Below are positions 34,047-42,250 of a DNA stretch of 64,000 bases, one piece after another (position 1 is the stretch's first letter; each line of letters opens with the position of its first letter). The stretch lies in NCBI GenBank assembly GCA_024235175.1, contig JACKMX010000003.1, positions 124,001 through 188,000 on the forward strand, in the 5' to 3' direction. Made by a program: the position numbers and the translations under genes. The stretch comes from Chromatiaceae bacterium (GTDB lineage: Bacteria; Pseudomonadota; Gammaproteobacteria; Chromatiales; Chromatiaceae). The notes under the pieces are model-generated. The model searched no databases, had not been told where the DNA came from, and saw only the letters and a program-made list of their open reading frames with translations.

Positions 34047-34685
34047 TCATATAGTTTTTTTATTGACAAGATACAGTCCGTTTTCGCTGACAATGCCATC
34101 GAGAGGAATATCCCATGATTGAGTGTTTATATACAGTAACCTCTGACACTCGTGGGCCATGCCAATCAACGTTGGCCTGTGCCAATGGCTGCGACGTTTA
34201 AGATAAGCCAGCGTGCGGTCGTAGTAACCACCACCCATACCCAATCTGTTTCCCTGCAGGTCAAATCCAACCAATGGCATAAGTATCAGATCCAGCCCCC
34301 ATGGTGCAATTCGTCGCTGCTTAACGGCGATGGGCTCAGAAATACCGAACCGGTTTTTCCACATGCCATCTCCCGGCCGATATTCAACGAACCAGAGAGC
34401 CCGTTTTTTATCGTGCCTGAGTACGGGCAGGTACATTTTTTTTCCGCATTCAAATCCTATATTGGCCAACGGGGAGGGATCCAGCTCGCCGTCGCTGGCT
34501 TGGTAGGTGGCGATGGATCTGTAGCGCAGCAAAACACCTGAATGAATCAGGTGTGCAGCGGCGGCTTCACTGTTGGCCAACTGTCTGGCCTTTGAAAGAG
34601 AACGGCGTTTTGCCCGTAACTCTTTGCGTAAGCCAGATGCGCAAAGTCCATCATTGGAGACGTTGGTCTGAATGGATACTGTCAT
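34047..34685 (-). CDS. ygfA: 5-formyltetrahydrofolate cyclo-ligase
   Basis: ATP-dependent enzyme of folate metabolism that converts 5-formyl-THF to 5,10-methenyl-THF, 212 residues. The N-terminal LRKELRAKRRSLS and the C-terminal DLILMPLVGFDLQGNRLGMG, followed by GGYYDRTLAYL, are the family's ATP/folate-binding signatures. It lies downstream of the 6S RNA gene on the same strand, the conserved ssrS-ygfA arrangement of gammaproteobacteria, where 6S RNA is processed from the shared transcript. Confidence 0.92.
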   Translation of the reverse strand: MTVSIQTNVSNDGLCASGLRKELRAKRRSLSKARQLANSEAAAAHLIHSGVLLRYRSIATYQASDGELDPSPLANIGFECGKKMYLPVLRHDKKRALWFVEYRPGDGMWKNRFGISEPIAVKQRRIAPWGLDLILMPLVGFDLQGNRLGMGGGYYDRTLAYLKRRSHWHRPTLIGMAHECQRLLYINTQSWDIPLDGIVSENGLYLVNKKTI

Positions 34686-34826
34686 TTATCCACGTTTGAC
34701 TGAGGCTGGCTTCTGGCCGGCTGTCGTAAACAGGCGTACTCCTTCACTAAGAACATAGCTGCCATATCAGATTTATGGTGTCAGTATCGGATGCAAAGGG
34801 CGGGTGTGTATCAAAGAATAATTTAA

Positions 34827-35021
34827 AGAGGACATTCCCCGCCGGTGCCGTCGCTGACTTTCGTTCTTGAACCAGTAGGTTCAAGTGGGAACATCCGTGC
34901 CGCCTAAGGCTTTCCGCTCGGGGCGGACATGCACACGGGCAGCGACTTCCTGTTCCCGGGGTATGTATTAGGCTCAAGAAAATACCCGGTCAACTTACGA
35001 ACACTACAGGGAACGTCCCTG
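34827..35021 (-). ncRNA. ssrS: 6S RNA
   Basis: An RNA of about 195 bases that sequesters sigma-70 RNA polymerase. The terminal stem pairs GGACGTTCCC (minus strand, 35018-35009) with GGGAATGTCC (34839-34830). The 3' half has CTTGAACCTACTGGTTCAAG followed by GGCACCGGCGGGGAATGTCC, close to the E. coli sequence CTTGAACCAAGGGTTCAAG followed by GCGGCGGCATC. The 5' half has GTGTGCATGTCCGCCCCGAGCGG and AAGCCTTA, matching the E. coli GTGAGCATG...CCGAGAAGCCTTA block. Location between zapA and ygfA is the canonical one. The end points are estimates from the stem. Confidence 0.9.
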
Positions 35022-35044
35022 ACATAAGGCTAAACCTAATTGCT

Positions 35045-35359
35045 TCAAACTTCCAGTTGCTTGAAGTTATTTAGTGCGGTATCGAGCTTTTCCTGTATAA
35101 ATCGTATGCGTTTATCAACTGTTCCAAAGGCGTGGTTATTGTGGTTTTTTTGTTGAAGCAACTCATGTGCCAGGTTTAAGGCCACCATGACCGCCATGCG
35201 GTCGCTGCCTATGACTTTGCCGCTGGAGCGGATAGTGCGCATCTTTCCGTCCAACAATCTGGCGGAGGCGAGCAGTCCTTCCTCCTCTCCTTTCTGGCAT
35301 GCGATGCGGTACTCTTTATCCAGGATATGCACCACGACTGGGGTGTTCTTATCATTCAC
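35045..35359 (-). CDS. zapA: Cell division protein ZapA
   Basis: A 104-residue FtsZ-ring stabiliser. The N-terminal beta domain (VVVHILDKEYRIAC) and the long C-terminal coiled coil (FIQEKLDTALNNFKQLEV) match the family, and VMVALNLAHELL is the conserved dimer helix. It overlaps the upstream coiled-coil gene by an ATGA junction. The start of 6S RNA lies about 25 bases after its stop, where TTGAAG and TATGTC might serve as an internal promoter for ssrS. Confidence 0.93.
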   Translation of the reverse strand: MNDKNTPVVVHILDKEYRIACQKGEEEGLLASARLLDGKMRTIRSSGKVIGSDRMAVMVALNLAHELLQQKNHNNHAFGTVDKRIRFIQEKLDTALNNFKQLEV

Positions 35360-35562
35360 AGATTGGATTCCATCGATTTTAATCTCGAAATCATCGACTC
35401 CACTCTGATCCTTGCCATATCCGTTTTATCTATCAGGTCAGCCCGTTCGGCGATGAGGCGCTCCTGTTTCGACAGTAGAGAACGATTATTTTGCGTCAGT
35501 TTATCGACGATTTTGATCAATTCGTCAATCCGAGACTCCAGGATATCCAGGCCTGTTTCCAT
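35356..35562 (-). CDS. TIGR02449-type coiled-coil protein, ZapB-like
   Basis: A 68-residue coiled coil (residues LDILESRIDELIKIVDKL and onward) of the small family that regularly precedes zapA; a ZapB-like cell-division role is inferred. An ATG at 35589 would add nine residues, but the near-perfect promoter at 35597-35625 would start transcription about there, leaving no leader. The ATG at 35562 has AAGAAGAG directly upstream and gives the family's usual length, so it was chosen. The stop overlaps the zapA start. Confidence 0.78.
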   Translation of the reverse strand: METGLDILESRIDELIKIVDKLTQNNRSLLSKQERLIAERADLIDKTDMARIRVESMISRLKSMESNL

Positions 35563-35596
35563 CTCTTCTTTTTGCTCTTCGGTGTTCATGCTGATC

Positions 35597-35625
35597 AATA
35601 TAGAATGCCCGATGAATCGGGTCAA
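35597..35625 (-). promoter_or_regulatory. Sigma-70 promoter of the zapA-ssrS-ygfA transcript
   Basis: On the minus strand TTGACC (35625-35620) and TATATT (35602-35597) are 17 bases apart, close to consensus. Transcription would begin around 35590, one base before an in-frame ATG, which bears on the choice of start for the coiled-coil gene. The divergent ygfB gene begins 80 bases away. Confidence 0.7.
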
Positions 35626-35704
35626 CGTTATCCACGGCATGTTATGCTTTTCCGCTTCGACCGGCCATAAATTTCGTTCAGACGCGAATAGAGATACAAA
35701 ACTT

Positions 35705-36256
35705 ATGTCAGATGAGCATGAAGAGGTTGAGCGCCGCCTGGCGTCCGCGGATTTGGATCTGAGCGGTGCCGAAGTACACGGACTTCTATGTGGCCTGCTC
35801 TGTGGCAAGGCGACTGATGCAGTTGAGCTTTGGCTTGCGGAGCTGTTCCCGCAGCCCGAAGCGGGGGATTTGTTGTTTGAGGAGTGCCGGCGCACATTGC
35901 AGCGGCTGCATGACCGGACTCTTGCTTCGATGACAGATCCGGGCATGGGCTTCACGCTGTTATTGCCTGCTGATCAAAAACCGATTCGTCTCAGAGCCCA
36001 GGGAGTGCGGGACTGGTGTGAGGGGTTTTTATATGGCTTGGGTCTGGCGGGAGCTGCTGATGACCGCACATTTTCACAAAGCACCAAAGAGTCGTTGCTC
36101 GATATCAGTGAAATAGCGCGTATGAGCGTCGATACGCTCGATGAAAATGATGAGGAGGAAGAAGAGGCGCTTATGCAGGTTACCGAATTTCTCCGTGTGG
36201 CTGTCATGCTGGTGTACGACGAACTGGCTGGAATAAGAGCAGGCGGTCATGACTAA
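35705..36256 (+). CDS. ygfB: UPF0149 family protein YgfB
   Basis: A 183-residue helical protein of the UPF0149 (YgfB/YecA) family. The conserved GAEVHGLLCGLLCG segment is at about 20-33 and WCEGFLYGLGLAG around 110. The C-terminal part contains the acidic stretch DENDEEEEE, then VTEFLRVAVMLVYDEL. YgfB in Pseudomonas has been linked to antibiotic-resistance gene control, but no function is certain here. It overlaps pepP by eight bases, as in E. coli. Confidence 0.92.
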   Translation: MSDEHEEVERRLASADLDLSGAEVHGLLCGLLCGKATDAVELWLAELFPQPEAGDLLFEECRRTLQRLHDRTLASMTDPGMGFTLLLPADQKPIRLRAQGVRDWCEGFLYGLGLAGAADDRTFSQSTKESLLDISEIARMSVDTLDENDEEEEEALMQVTEFLRVAVMLVYDELAGIRAGGHD

Positions 36257-37571
36257 CATTGAATTCAAGCGGCGCAGAACTCAGCTGATGCGCATGATGG
36301 GACCGGGGAGTATCGCCATACTTCCTGCTGCACCGATGGCACGCAGAAATAGGGACGCATACTACCGCTACCGCCCGGATAGTGATTTTTTCTATCTGAC
36401 AGGCTTTCCCGAGCCCAACGCTGTCGTGGTTTTGATACCGGGGCGTAAGCAGGCCGAATATATACTTTTCTGTCAGGAGCGGGATCCCGACAAGGAGACC
36501 TGGGATGGTCCCCGATATGGTCAGGAAGGTGCCAAAGAGGTGTTTGCCGCTGAAGATTCTTTTCCGATAGGCGATCTGGATGAGATTCTTCCGCGTATGC
36601 TGGAGCAGTGCGAGCGGGTTTTTTATGCCATGGGCTGCAGCCCTGAACTGGATAAGCAGATGTCCGAGTGGATAAGCGGCATCCGTGAAAATAGCAGGGC
36701 AGGTGTTCAGGGGCCGCTGGAGTTTGTCGCGCTGGACCATTATCTGCATGACATGCGTCTGTATAAGAGCCGCTCCGAAATAAAAATCATGCGCGATGCG
36801 GCAAAGATTTCAGCCAAAGCGCATATACGCGCCATGAAGGCCTGCAAACCCGGTTTGGGAGAGTGGCATCTTGAGGCGGAGCTGGTGCATGCGTGCGCCG
36901 CAGCCGGCGCTCGCGAACAGGCTTATTCACCAATAGTTGGCGGCGGCGCCAACGGCTGTGTATTGCACTATGTTGAAAACAGAGACCAACTGCGCGATGG
37001 AGATTTGTTGCTGATAGATGCCGGTTGTGAACTCGACTGTTATGCCTCGGATATCACCAGGACGTTTCCGGTCAATGGCCGGTTTTCAACGCCTCAGCGC
37101 GCACTTTACGAGTTGGTCCTGAAGGCGCAGCTGGCAGCTATAGAGAAGGTGAAACCCGGCAATCATTGGAACGATCCACATATGGCAGCGGTCAGGGTTA
37201 TAACCAGAGGATTGGTCGAGTTTGGGATTCTCAAGGGACAGGTTCCGGCGTTGATTAAAAATGAAGCCTATAAACGTTTCTACATGCATCGCACCGGCCA
37301 CTGGCTTGGGATGGATGTGCATGATGTGGGTGATTACAAGGTGGATGGAAACTGGCGGTTGCTCGAACCCGGTATGGTGTTGACAGTGGAGCCGGGGCTC
37401 TATATTCCGGATGGAAGTAAAGGTGTTGCCAAAAAATGGTGGAATATAGGTATTCGCATCGAGGATGATGTAGTGGTAACCAGGCTTGGCTGTGAAGTAT
37501 TGAGTAAGGATGCGCCGAAAACTGTCCCTGAAATCGAGGCGTTGATGAATGAGAGTCGCACCGGAGTCTGA
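36249..37571 (+). CDS. pepP: Xaa-Pro aminopeptidase
   Basis: Cytosolic dimanganese peptidase of 440 residues that removes an N-terminal residue ahead of proline. The N-terminal creatinase-like domain (RRNRDAYYRYRPDSDFFYLTG, here in part) is typical of PepP. The metal ligands sit in LIDAGCELDCYASDITRTF (two Asp), HRTGHWLGMDVHD (His), TVEPGLYI (Glu) and GIRIEDDV (Glu), all conserved. The start overlaps ygfB and ubiH follows after 52 bases. The operon order ygfB-pepP-ubiH-ubiI is the conserved one. Confidence 0.95.
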   Translation: MTNIEFKRRRTQLMRMMGPGSIAILPAAPMARRNRDAYYRYRPDSDFFYLTGFPEPNAVVVLIPGRKQAEYILFCQERDPDKETWDGPRYGQEGAKEVFAAEDSFPIGDLDEILPRMLEQCERVFYAMGCSPELDKQMSEWISGIRENSRAGVQGPLEFVALDHYLHDMRLYKSRSEIKIMRDAAKISAKAHIRAMKACKPGLGEWHLEAELVHACAAAGAREQAYSPIVGGGANGCVLHYVENRDQLRDGDLLLIDAGCELDCYASDITRTFPVNGRFSTPQRALYELVLKAQLAAIEKVKPGNHWNDPHMAAVRVITRGLVEFGILKGQVPALIKNEAYKRFYMHRTGHWLGMDVHDVGDYKVDGNWRLLEPGMVLTVEPGLYIPDGSKGVAKKWWNIGIRIEDDVVVTRLGCEVLSKDAPKTVPEIEALMNESRTGV

Positions 37572-37623
37572 CCGACTCCGGTGGATTCGGTTGATATTGA
37601 ATGCCTGCGCTTTGTGCGAAACT

Positions 37624-38850
37624 ATGAATATGGAATTTGATGTCATCGTCGTTGGCGGAGGCATGGTCGGTGCAAGTCTGGCCCGTGCGCTCTCCGGCTG
37701 TGGTCTGAGGATTGCCGTTGTTGAGTCCTGGACGCTCAACTCGGCACGACAGCCCAGCTACGATGATCGCGCCATCGCACTGGCCTACGGAACCCGTTTG
37801 ATCCTGGAGGGCATGGGGCTGTGGAGGGATCTCTCCTCCGATGTCGAACCGATTCTTCATGTCCATGTATCCGACCGGGGACATTTTGGCTTTACCCGAC
37901 TGCACCACGAATCGCTGAATGTGGAGGCACTTGGCTATGTGGCAACCGGACATGATCTTGGGAATATCCTGTTCCGGGGAATCGGAGACCTGCCGCATGT
38001 CGAACTGTTTTGTCCGGCGTCGCTGGTGGATTTCGATGTATCAGAAAACGGTGTACATGTAACCGTCTCCCGGAACGACGAAGAACTCAACTTAAACGGA
38101 AGGTTGCTGGTGGCCGCTGATGGCTCCCGCTCCATGGTTCGCGAGCGTCTTTCCATTAATGTGCGTGAATGGCAGTACGGCCAGAGCGCGGTGATCAGCA
38201 ATTTGACCCCGGGCGTGCCGCCGAATGGCACGGCATTCGAGCGTTTCACCGAGTCTGGTCCCATGGCGATGCTGCCGCTGAATAAGGGTCGGTATGGATT
38301 AATCTGGACCGTTGACGACGCCAGACTCCACGAAGTAATGTCATGGGACGACAGCGAGTTCCTGACCCAGGTGCAACAGTGTTTCGGTCACAGACTTGGA
38401 CGGTTCGAGCGGGCGGGGCGTCGTGCCAGCTATCCATTGAGCCTGGTGAGAGCGGAGGAGCATATCCGGCCGCGTGTCGTTTTGATCGGAAATGCGGCGC
38501 ATGCGCTTCACCCGATCACCGGACAAGGTTTTAACCTGGGTATCAGGGACGTTGCGGCACTGGCCGATGTGCTGGTTGAAGCGGACCAAAACGGCAGGGA
38601 TCCGGGGGCCCTCGAAACCCTGAGCCTGTATGCCGAATGGCGCAGGCATGATCAGCAAGCGGTCGCCCTGATGACCGACAGTCTGGTGAGGTTGTTTGCC
38701 AATCCACTGCTGCCAATACGCATTGCCCGCGATATCGGGATGCTGGCGCTGGACCTGGCCTCACCGGCAAAACATTTTCTTACGCGTCAATTTATGGGCA
38801 TCAACGGCCGCTTGCCGCGGCTGGCACGGGGACTGGGCCTTGAGTGTTGA
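37624..38850 (+). CDS. ubiH: 2-octaprenyl-6-methoxyphenol hydroxylase UbiH
   Basis: FAD monooxygenase of ubiquinone biosynthesis, 408 residues. The dinucleotide fold IVVGGGMVGASLARAL begins at residue 7, the DG motif lies in LLVAADGSRSMVRE, and the GD-type motif is VLIGNAAHALHPITGQGFNLG, diagnostic of the UbiH/UbiI/UbiF group. UbiH rather than UbiI is chosen by operon order after pepP. The ATG at 37624 or the one at 37630 may be the start; neither has a strong Shine-Dalgarno sequence. It overlaps the next gene by 11 bases. Confidence 0.88.
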   Translation: MNMEFDVIVVGGGMVGASLARALSGCGLRIAVVESWTLNSARQPSYDDRAIALAYGTRLILEGMGLWRDLSSDVEPILHVHVSDRGHFGFTRLHHESLNVEALGYVATGHDLGNILFRGIGDLPHVELFCPASLVDFDVSENGVHVTVSRNDEELNLNGRLLVAADGSRSMVRERLSINVREWQYGQSAVISNLTPGVPPNGTAFERFTESGPMAMLPLNKGRYGLIWTVDDARLHEVMSWDDSEFLTQVQQCFGHRLGRFERAGRRASYPLSLVRAEEHIRPRVVLIGNAAHALHPITGQGFNLGIRDVAALADVLVEADQNGRDPGALETLSLYAEWRRHDQQAVALMTDSLVRLFANPLLPIRIARDIGMLALDLASPAKHFLTRQFMGINGRLPRLARGLGLEC

Positions 38851-40132
38851 TGGTCGCGAAGGTTTCGATTGCGATGTTGCCATCGTTGGTGCTGGCATGG
38901 TCGGCGGTGTGCTTGGCTGCGCGCTTGCCTCGCAGGGTTTCACTGTTGTGCTGGTGGAACAGCGTGAGCCTGATACAGACTGGCCCCGGGATGATGTGGA
39001 CCAACGGGTCTCCGCACTGACACGGGCCTCTCAGCACATCCTTGCAAACCTGGGTGTCTGGGATCGCATGTCGGAGATGCGTGTCAGCCCCTACCGTGGA
39101 ATGCGGGTCTGGGATGCCACAGGCAACGGCAGTATCGAATTTGACGCGGCTGAAATCGGAGAGCCTGATCTCGGTCATATCGTGGAAAACCGGGTGACTC
39201 AACTGGCACTGTGGAAACGTCTGGGTGAATTTAGCGGCGTATGCAGGCTATGTCCGGACAGCGTGCACAGGCTGGAGCTCGGTGGTGAACGTCCATGGCT
39301 GGAATTGAATAGCGGCAGACGGGTCGAGGCGGATCTGATTGTTGCGGCGGATGGCGCAAACTCTGCTGTCAGGAAGTTGGCAGGCATCACCTGCAGTGGC
39401 TGGAGCTACCATCAGCATGCGATAGTTGCAACTGTAGAGCCGGAAAAACATCATGGAAAAATCGCCAGGCAGCGCTTCATGCCAAACGGTCCGTTGGCTT
39501 TTCTCCCGATAGACAACGGCAGTTGTTCCATCGTCTGGTCCACGCTACCGGAGCACGCCGGATTTCTGATGGTGCTTGACGAAGCGGGATTCTGCCGGGA
39601 GTTGGAAATCGCCAGTCAGGGTGTGCTTGGGCGCATGAGTCGTGTTGGGCCTCGCGCGTTGTTTCCGTTGAGTCTGCGCCATGCACAACGATATCTGGCC
39701 GATGGGGTGGTTCTGATAGGTGATGCCGCGCACGGCGTGCATCCGCTGGCCGGTCAGGGAGTCAATCTGGGATTTCTGGATGCCGCGGTTTTAGCGGATG
39801 TATTGGGAGATGCCAGAGAGCGCGGGCATCCGCTGGGTTGCAGGGCGACACTGCGCCGCTACGAGCGTTCCAGAAAGGGACACAACCTGGAAATGCTGGC
39901 GTTGATGGATCTGTTCAAACGGGTTTTCAGCAATGAATATCAACCACTGATCTTATTGCGGAATCTTGGCCTAAATCTGGCAGATGCTTCAGGCCCGTTG
40001 AAGCGGTTGTTGGTGCGCCGGGCCATGGGGCTGACCGGCGAGTTGCCGTCGCTGGCCTGCCCTTTTACCAGAAGTGGGCAATTAACCACCGGGCGCAGTC
40101 CCCCTCTCACTATTATCCAAGGAGATAAATGA
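38840..40132 (+). CDS. ubiI: UbiI/VisC-type FAD hydroxylase
   Basis: Second FAD monooxygenase of the ubiquinone pathway (C5 hydroxylation in E. coli), 430 residues. VAIVGAGMVGGVLGCAL begins near residue 12, and VLIGDAAHGVHPLAGQGVNLG is the second FAD motif. No ATG precedes the dinucleotide fold in frame, so the TTG at 38840, inside the end of ubiH, is taken as the start, with CGGGGAC upstream. The protein also resembles UbiM/UbiF; position after ubiH supports UbiI. gcvH begins at its stop codon. Confidence 0.85.
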   Translation: MSVDGREGFDCDVAIVGAGMVGGVLGCALASQGFTVVLVEQREPDTDWPRDDVDQRVSALTRASQHILANLGVWDRMSEMRVSPYRGMRVWDATGNGSIEFDAAEIGEPDLGHIVENRVTQLALWKRLGEFSGVCRLCPDSVHRLELGGERPWLELNSGRRVEADLIVAADGANSAVRKLAGITCSGWSYHQHAIVATVEPEKHHGKIARQRFMPNGPLAFLPIDNGSCSIVWSTLPEHAGFLMVLDEAGFCRELEIASQGVLGRMSRVGPRALFPLSLRHAQRYLADGVVLIGDAAHGVHPLAGQGVNLGFLDAAVLADVLGDARERGHPLGCRATLRRYERSRKGHNLEMLALMDLFKRVFSNEYQPLILLRNLGLNLADASGPLKRLLVRRAMGLTGELPSLACPFTRSGQLTTGRSPPLTIIQGDK

Positions 40133-40527
40133 TGAGCAATATACCAACCGAGCTTAAATACGCGAAGAGTCATGAGTGGGTCCGGGATGAGGGCGATGGT
40201 ACCGTATTTGTGGGAATCACCGATCATGCTCAGGAGCAACTGGGCGACCTGGTTTTCGTAGAGCTGCCGGAAGTGGGGGAGACGTTGATCGCCGGCAGTG
40301 AGTGCGCTGTGGTCGAGTCTGTTAAGGCGGCTTCCGATATCTACAGCCCGCTGTCGGGAGAGGTGGTCTCCGTTAACGAAGCGTTGGAGGATGCGCCGGA
40401 AACGGTCAACGAGGATGCCTATGGCGATGGCTGGCTGTTTCAGTTGAAGGTCGATGACGAGGGAGATATGGACGAACTGATGGATGCTGAAGCGTATGCA
40501 GGATTTGTCGAGTCCGAAACGCATTAG
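40132..40527 (+). CDS. gcvH: Glycine cleavage system H protein
   Basis: Lipoyl carrier protein of the glycine cleavage system, 131 residues. The lipoylated lysine is K65 in AVVESVKAASDIYSP, and the N-terminal YAKSHEWV and HAQEQLGDLVFVELPEVG are standard. Two adjacent ATGs occur; the second (40132) is seven bases after AAGGAG and gives the family N-terminus, the first would give only one extra Met. gcvT and gcvP are not beside it in this window, unlike the gcvTHP operon of E. coli. Confidence 0.95.
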   Translation: MSNIPTELKYAKSHEWVRDEGDGTVFVGITDHAQEQLGDLVFVELPEVGETLIAGSECAVVESVKAASDIYSPLSGEVVSVNEALEDAPETVNEDAYGDGWLFQLKVDDEGDMDELMDAEAYAGFVESETH

Positions 40528-40716
40528 CCGGTTGATCAGGTTTTTGGGGCCATTTTCGACAAGGCCAACCAGTACACATGGGTTGTGCACCTGAATTTGC
40601 AAAAGAGGCGGAGTGGGGAACGGGTCCGCTGAAGGGCGCCCCATCCTGCATACCGCTAAGGCGACTTTATGATATGTATACTTCCAGCAACATTGAATTG
40701 GCTTGGAAACCGGCAA

Positions 40717-41079
40717 ATGGCTGAACAGAGCGCCTCAGGAATTCGCCGCATTGTAAATGCCTGGTTCTACTCAATCGCGGGATTTAAGGCCTGTTTCAGG
40801 CACGAGGAGGCGTTCAGGCAGGAGGCGGTTACGGTATTGGTTCTGCTGCCGGTAGGGCTCTGGCTGGGACAGGGCGGTGTGGAACGGGCATTGTTGGTGG
40901 GAAGCCTGCTACTTGTGCCGTTGGTTGAAATCCTCAATTCGGCGATCGAAGCCGTGGTGGACAGATTTGGCGGAGAGCTGCATGAGTTGTCGGGGCGCGC
41001 CAAGGACATGGGTTCGGCGGCGGTATTTTTGAGTATTGCCATGGCGGTGTTGGTCTGGCTATTGGTGCTGCTGGGTTGA
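40717..41079 (+). CDS. dgkA: Diacylglycerol kinase DgkA
   Basis: Small trimeric inner-membrane kinase of 120 residues that recycles diacylglycerol to phosphatidic acid. The N-terminal amphipathic region with FKACFRHEEAFRQE is followed by three transmembrane helices. The active-site segment EILNSAIEAVVDRFGGELHEL and AKDMGSAAVFLS match the family. The ATG at 40717 gives the same N-terminus as relatives; an upstream in-frame ATG at 40669 would add 16 residues. The 189-base gap before it shows no further gene. Confidence 0.92.
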   Translation: MAEQSASGIRRIVNAWFYSIAGFKACFRHEEAFRQEAVTVLVLLPVGLWLGQGGVERALLVGSLLLVPLVEILNSAIEAVVDRFGGELHELSGRAKDMGSAAVFLSIAMAVLVWLLVLLG

Positions 41080-41150
41080 GCCGGTGCCGGATCAAATCCC
41101 TCTCCCCTGGTAACAGGGAGATCGTGGATCGAGACCGTTTGTGAAATGAG

Positions 41151-42182
41151 TTATTGTTGCGATTCCCTCTCCCCGAGCATACTGGCAAAGTGGATGGCGT
41201 CGAAGAGTGCAATTCTATCACTCAGTCTGTCGTGCCAGCCACCGGGGATATGAGGCGCAGTCAGTCTCTGCACCTCTGTTGATTTGGAGTCGCGCACCGA
41301 AGCGGATATATCGCTCTCTGCCGATTTTTTCCTTTTAAAGCAAAGTTCACCGAAATGACGACTGAGACAGGTTGATGGAATGAGCGTTTCCGAGATTGCA
41401 CAGAAACGATCGGCAATAGCTTCCGTCTGGCTCTCTGTAAGTGTGTCGGGATGGAGCTTGGTGGCATTGAGGTTTCGTTGGGATGATCCTTGCTGCGGCT
41501 GCGATGAGGTAAAATGGCCGAGATAGTGTGGCTCTATCTGCAAATACTTTGATGCTGCATGCTGCAATCTTTTAAATGAATCGTGGGCATGTGGCAGGTT
41601 TTCAGCCAAGTCAACAATGATGTGAATCGGTTGATTTTTATACTCACGCTTTATTGCACGCAGCAGTGAAAATGCACTGGTCAGCGAGTCGGCTTCGGGC
41701 GTGATGGTCAGCAGAATAAGGGGCGCCGATTGACATAGATGGCGCAATCCATCATTTGTCTCGTTTGCAGCGTCGACGACAATGAAGTCAAACACCGATT
41801 CCAATTGCACCAGCAGCTCCACGAACTTGCTCTGCTCTGATTCTTGCAAACGATAAAAATTGGCAAATATGTCGCCGGCAGGCAGTATCTGAGTGTCCGG
41901 GGCCGGGGCGCCATCGAACAGCGCCTCGGCAAGGGGGATCAATCCGGCGAGCAGTTCCTCCAGTGTAGATTCCCGGTTTTGACCAGGCAGGAGCGGTTTT
42001 CCACCGGAGGGAGTGCCGGTGGTGATCAGGCAGACATGTTTTCCCCGTCTTGCCAGAGCAGTGCTAAGATTAGCGGCGGTGGGGCGGTTGGTGCCGACGC
42101 TGATCAGAACCACCGGTATGGCAGCATCACCATGCGGGCTTAAGTCGTCAGCATCCGGCCTGTCGGTGGTGTTGTCCAGCAT
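41151..42182 (-). CDS. FleN/MinD-like protein with a degenerate P-loop
   Basis: A 343-residue protein that aligns with the FleN/FlhG group of MinD ATPases. The N-terminal strand and loop (VVLISVGTNRPTAANLSTAL) sit where KGGVGKTxxxxNLA is expected, but both lysines are missing. FDFIVVDAANETNDGL corresponds to the Walker B region, LTITPEADSLTSAFSLLRAI to the conserved switch, and YLQIEPHYLGHF to the final strand. ATP hydrolysis is therefore unlikely. A C-terminal tail of about 100 residues is unassigned. It is divergent from the HDOD-kinase gene over a shared palindrome. Confidence 0.68.
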   Translation of the reverse strand: MLDNTTDRPDADDLSPHGDAAIPVVLISVGTNRPTAANLSTALARRGKHVCLITTGTPSGGKPLLPGQNRESTLEELLAGLIPLAEALFDGAPAPDTQILPAGDIFANFYRLQESEQSKFVELLVQLESVFDFIVVDAANETNDGLRHLCQSAPLILLTITPEADSLTSAFSLLRAIKREYKNQPIHIIVDLAENLPHAHDSFKRLQHAASKYLQIEPHYLGHFTSSQPQQGSSQRNLNATKLHPDTLTESQTEAIADRFCAISETLIPSTCLSRHFGELCFKRKKSAESDISASVRDSKSTEVQRLTAPHIPGGWHDRLSDRIALFDAIHFASMLGERESQQ

Positions 42183-42221
42183 AATAATTATGGGGAACGT
42201 CTCTTTTATTTTATTGATATG

Positions 42222-42238
42222 GTAACAGTATCTGTTAC
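42222..42238. promoter_or_regulatory. Perfect palindrome in a divergent promoter region
   Basis: GTAACAG-TAT-CTGTTAC is a perfect 7-3-7 palindrome in the 68-base AT-rich gap between the FleN-like gene and the HDOD-kinase gene. It ends 12 bases before the kinase ATG. It looks like an operator for a dimeric regulator, unless it only shapes the mRNA leader. No regulator is assigned. Confidence 0.5.
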
Positions 42239-42250
42239 AGTGAATTCGTT

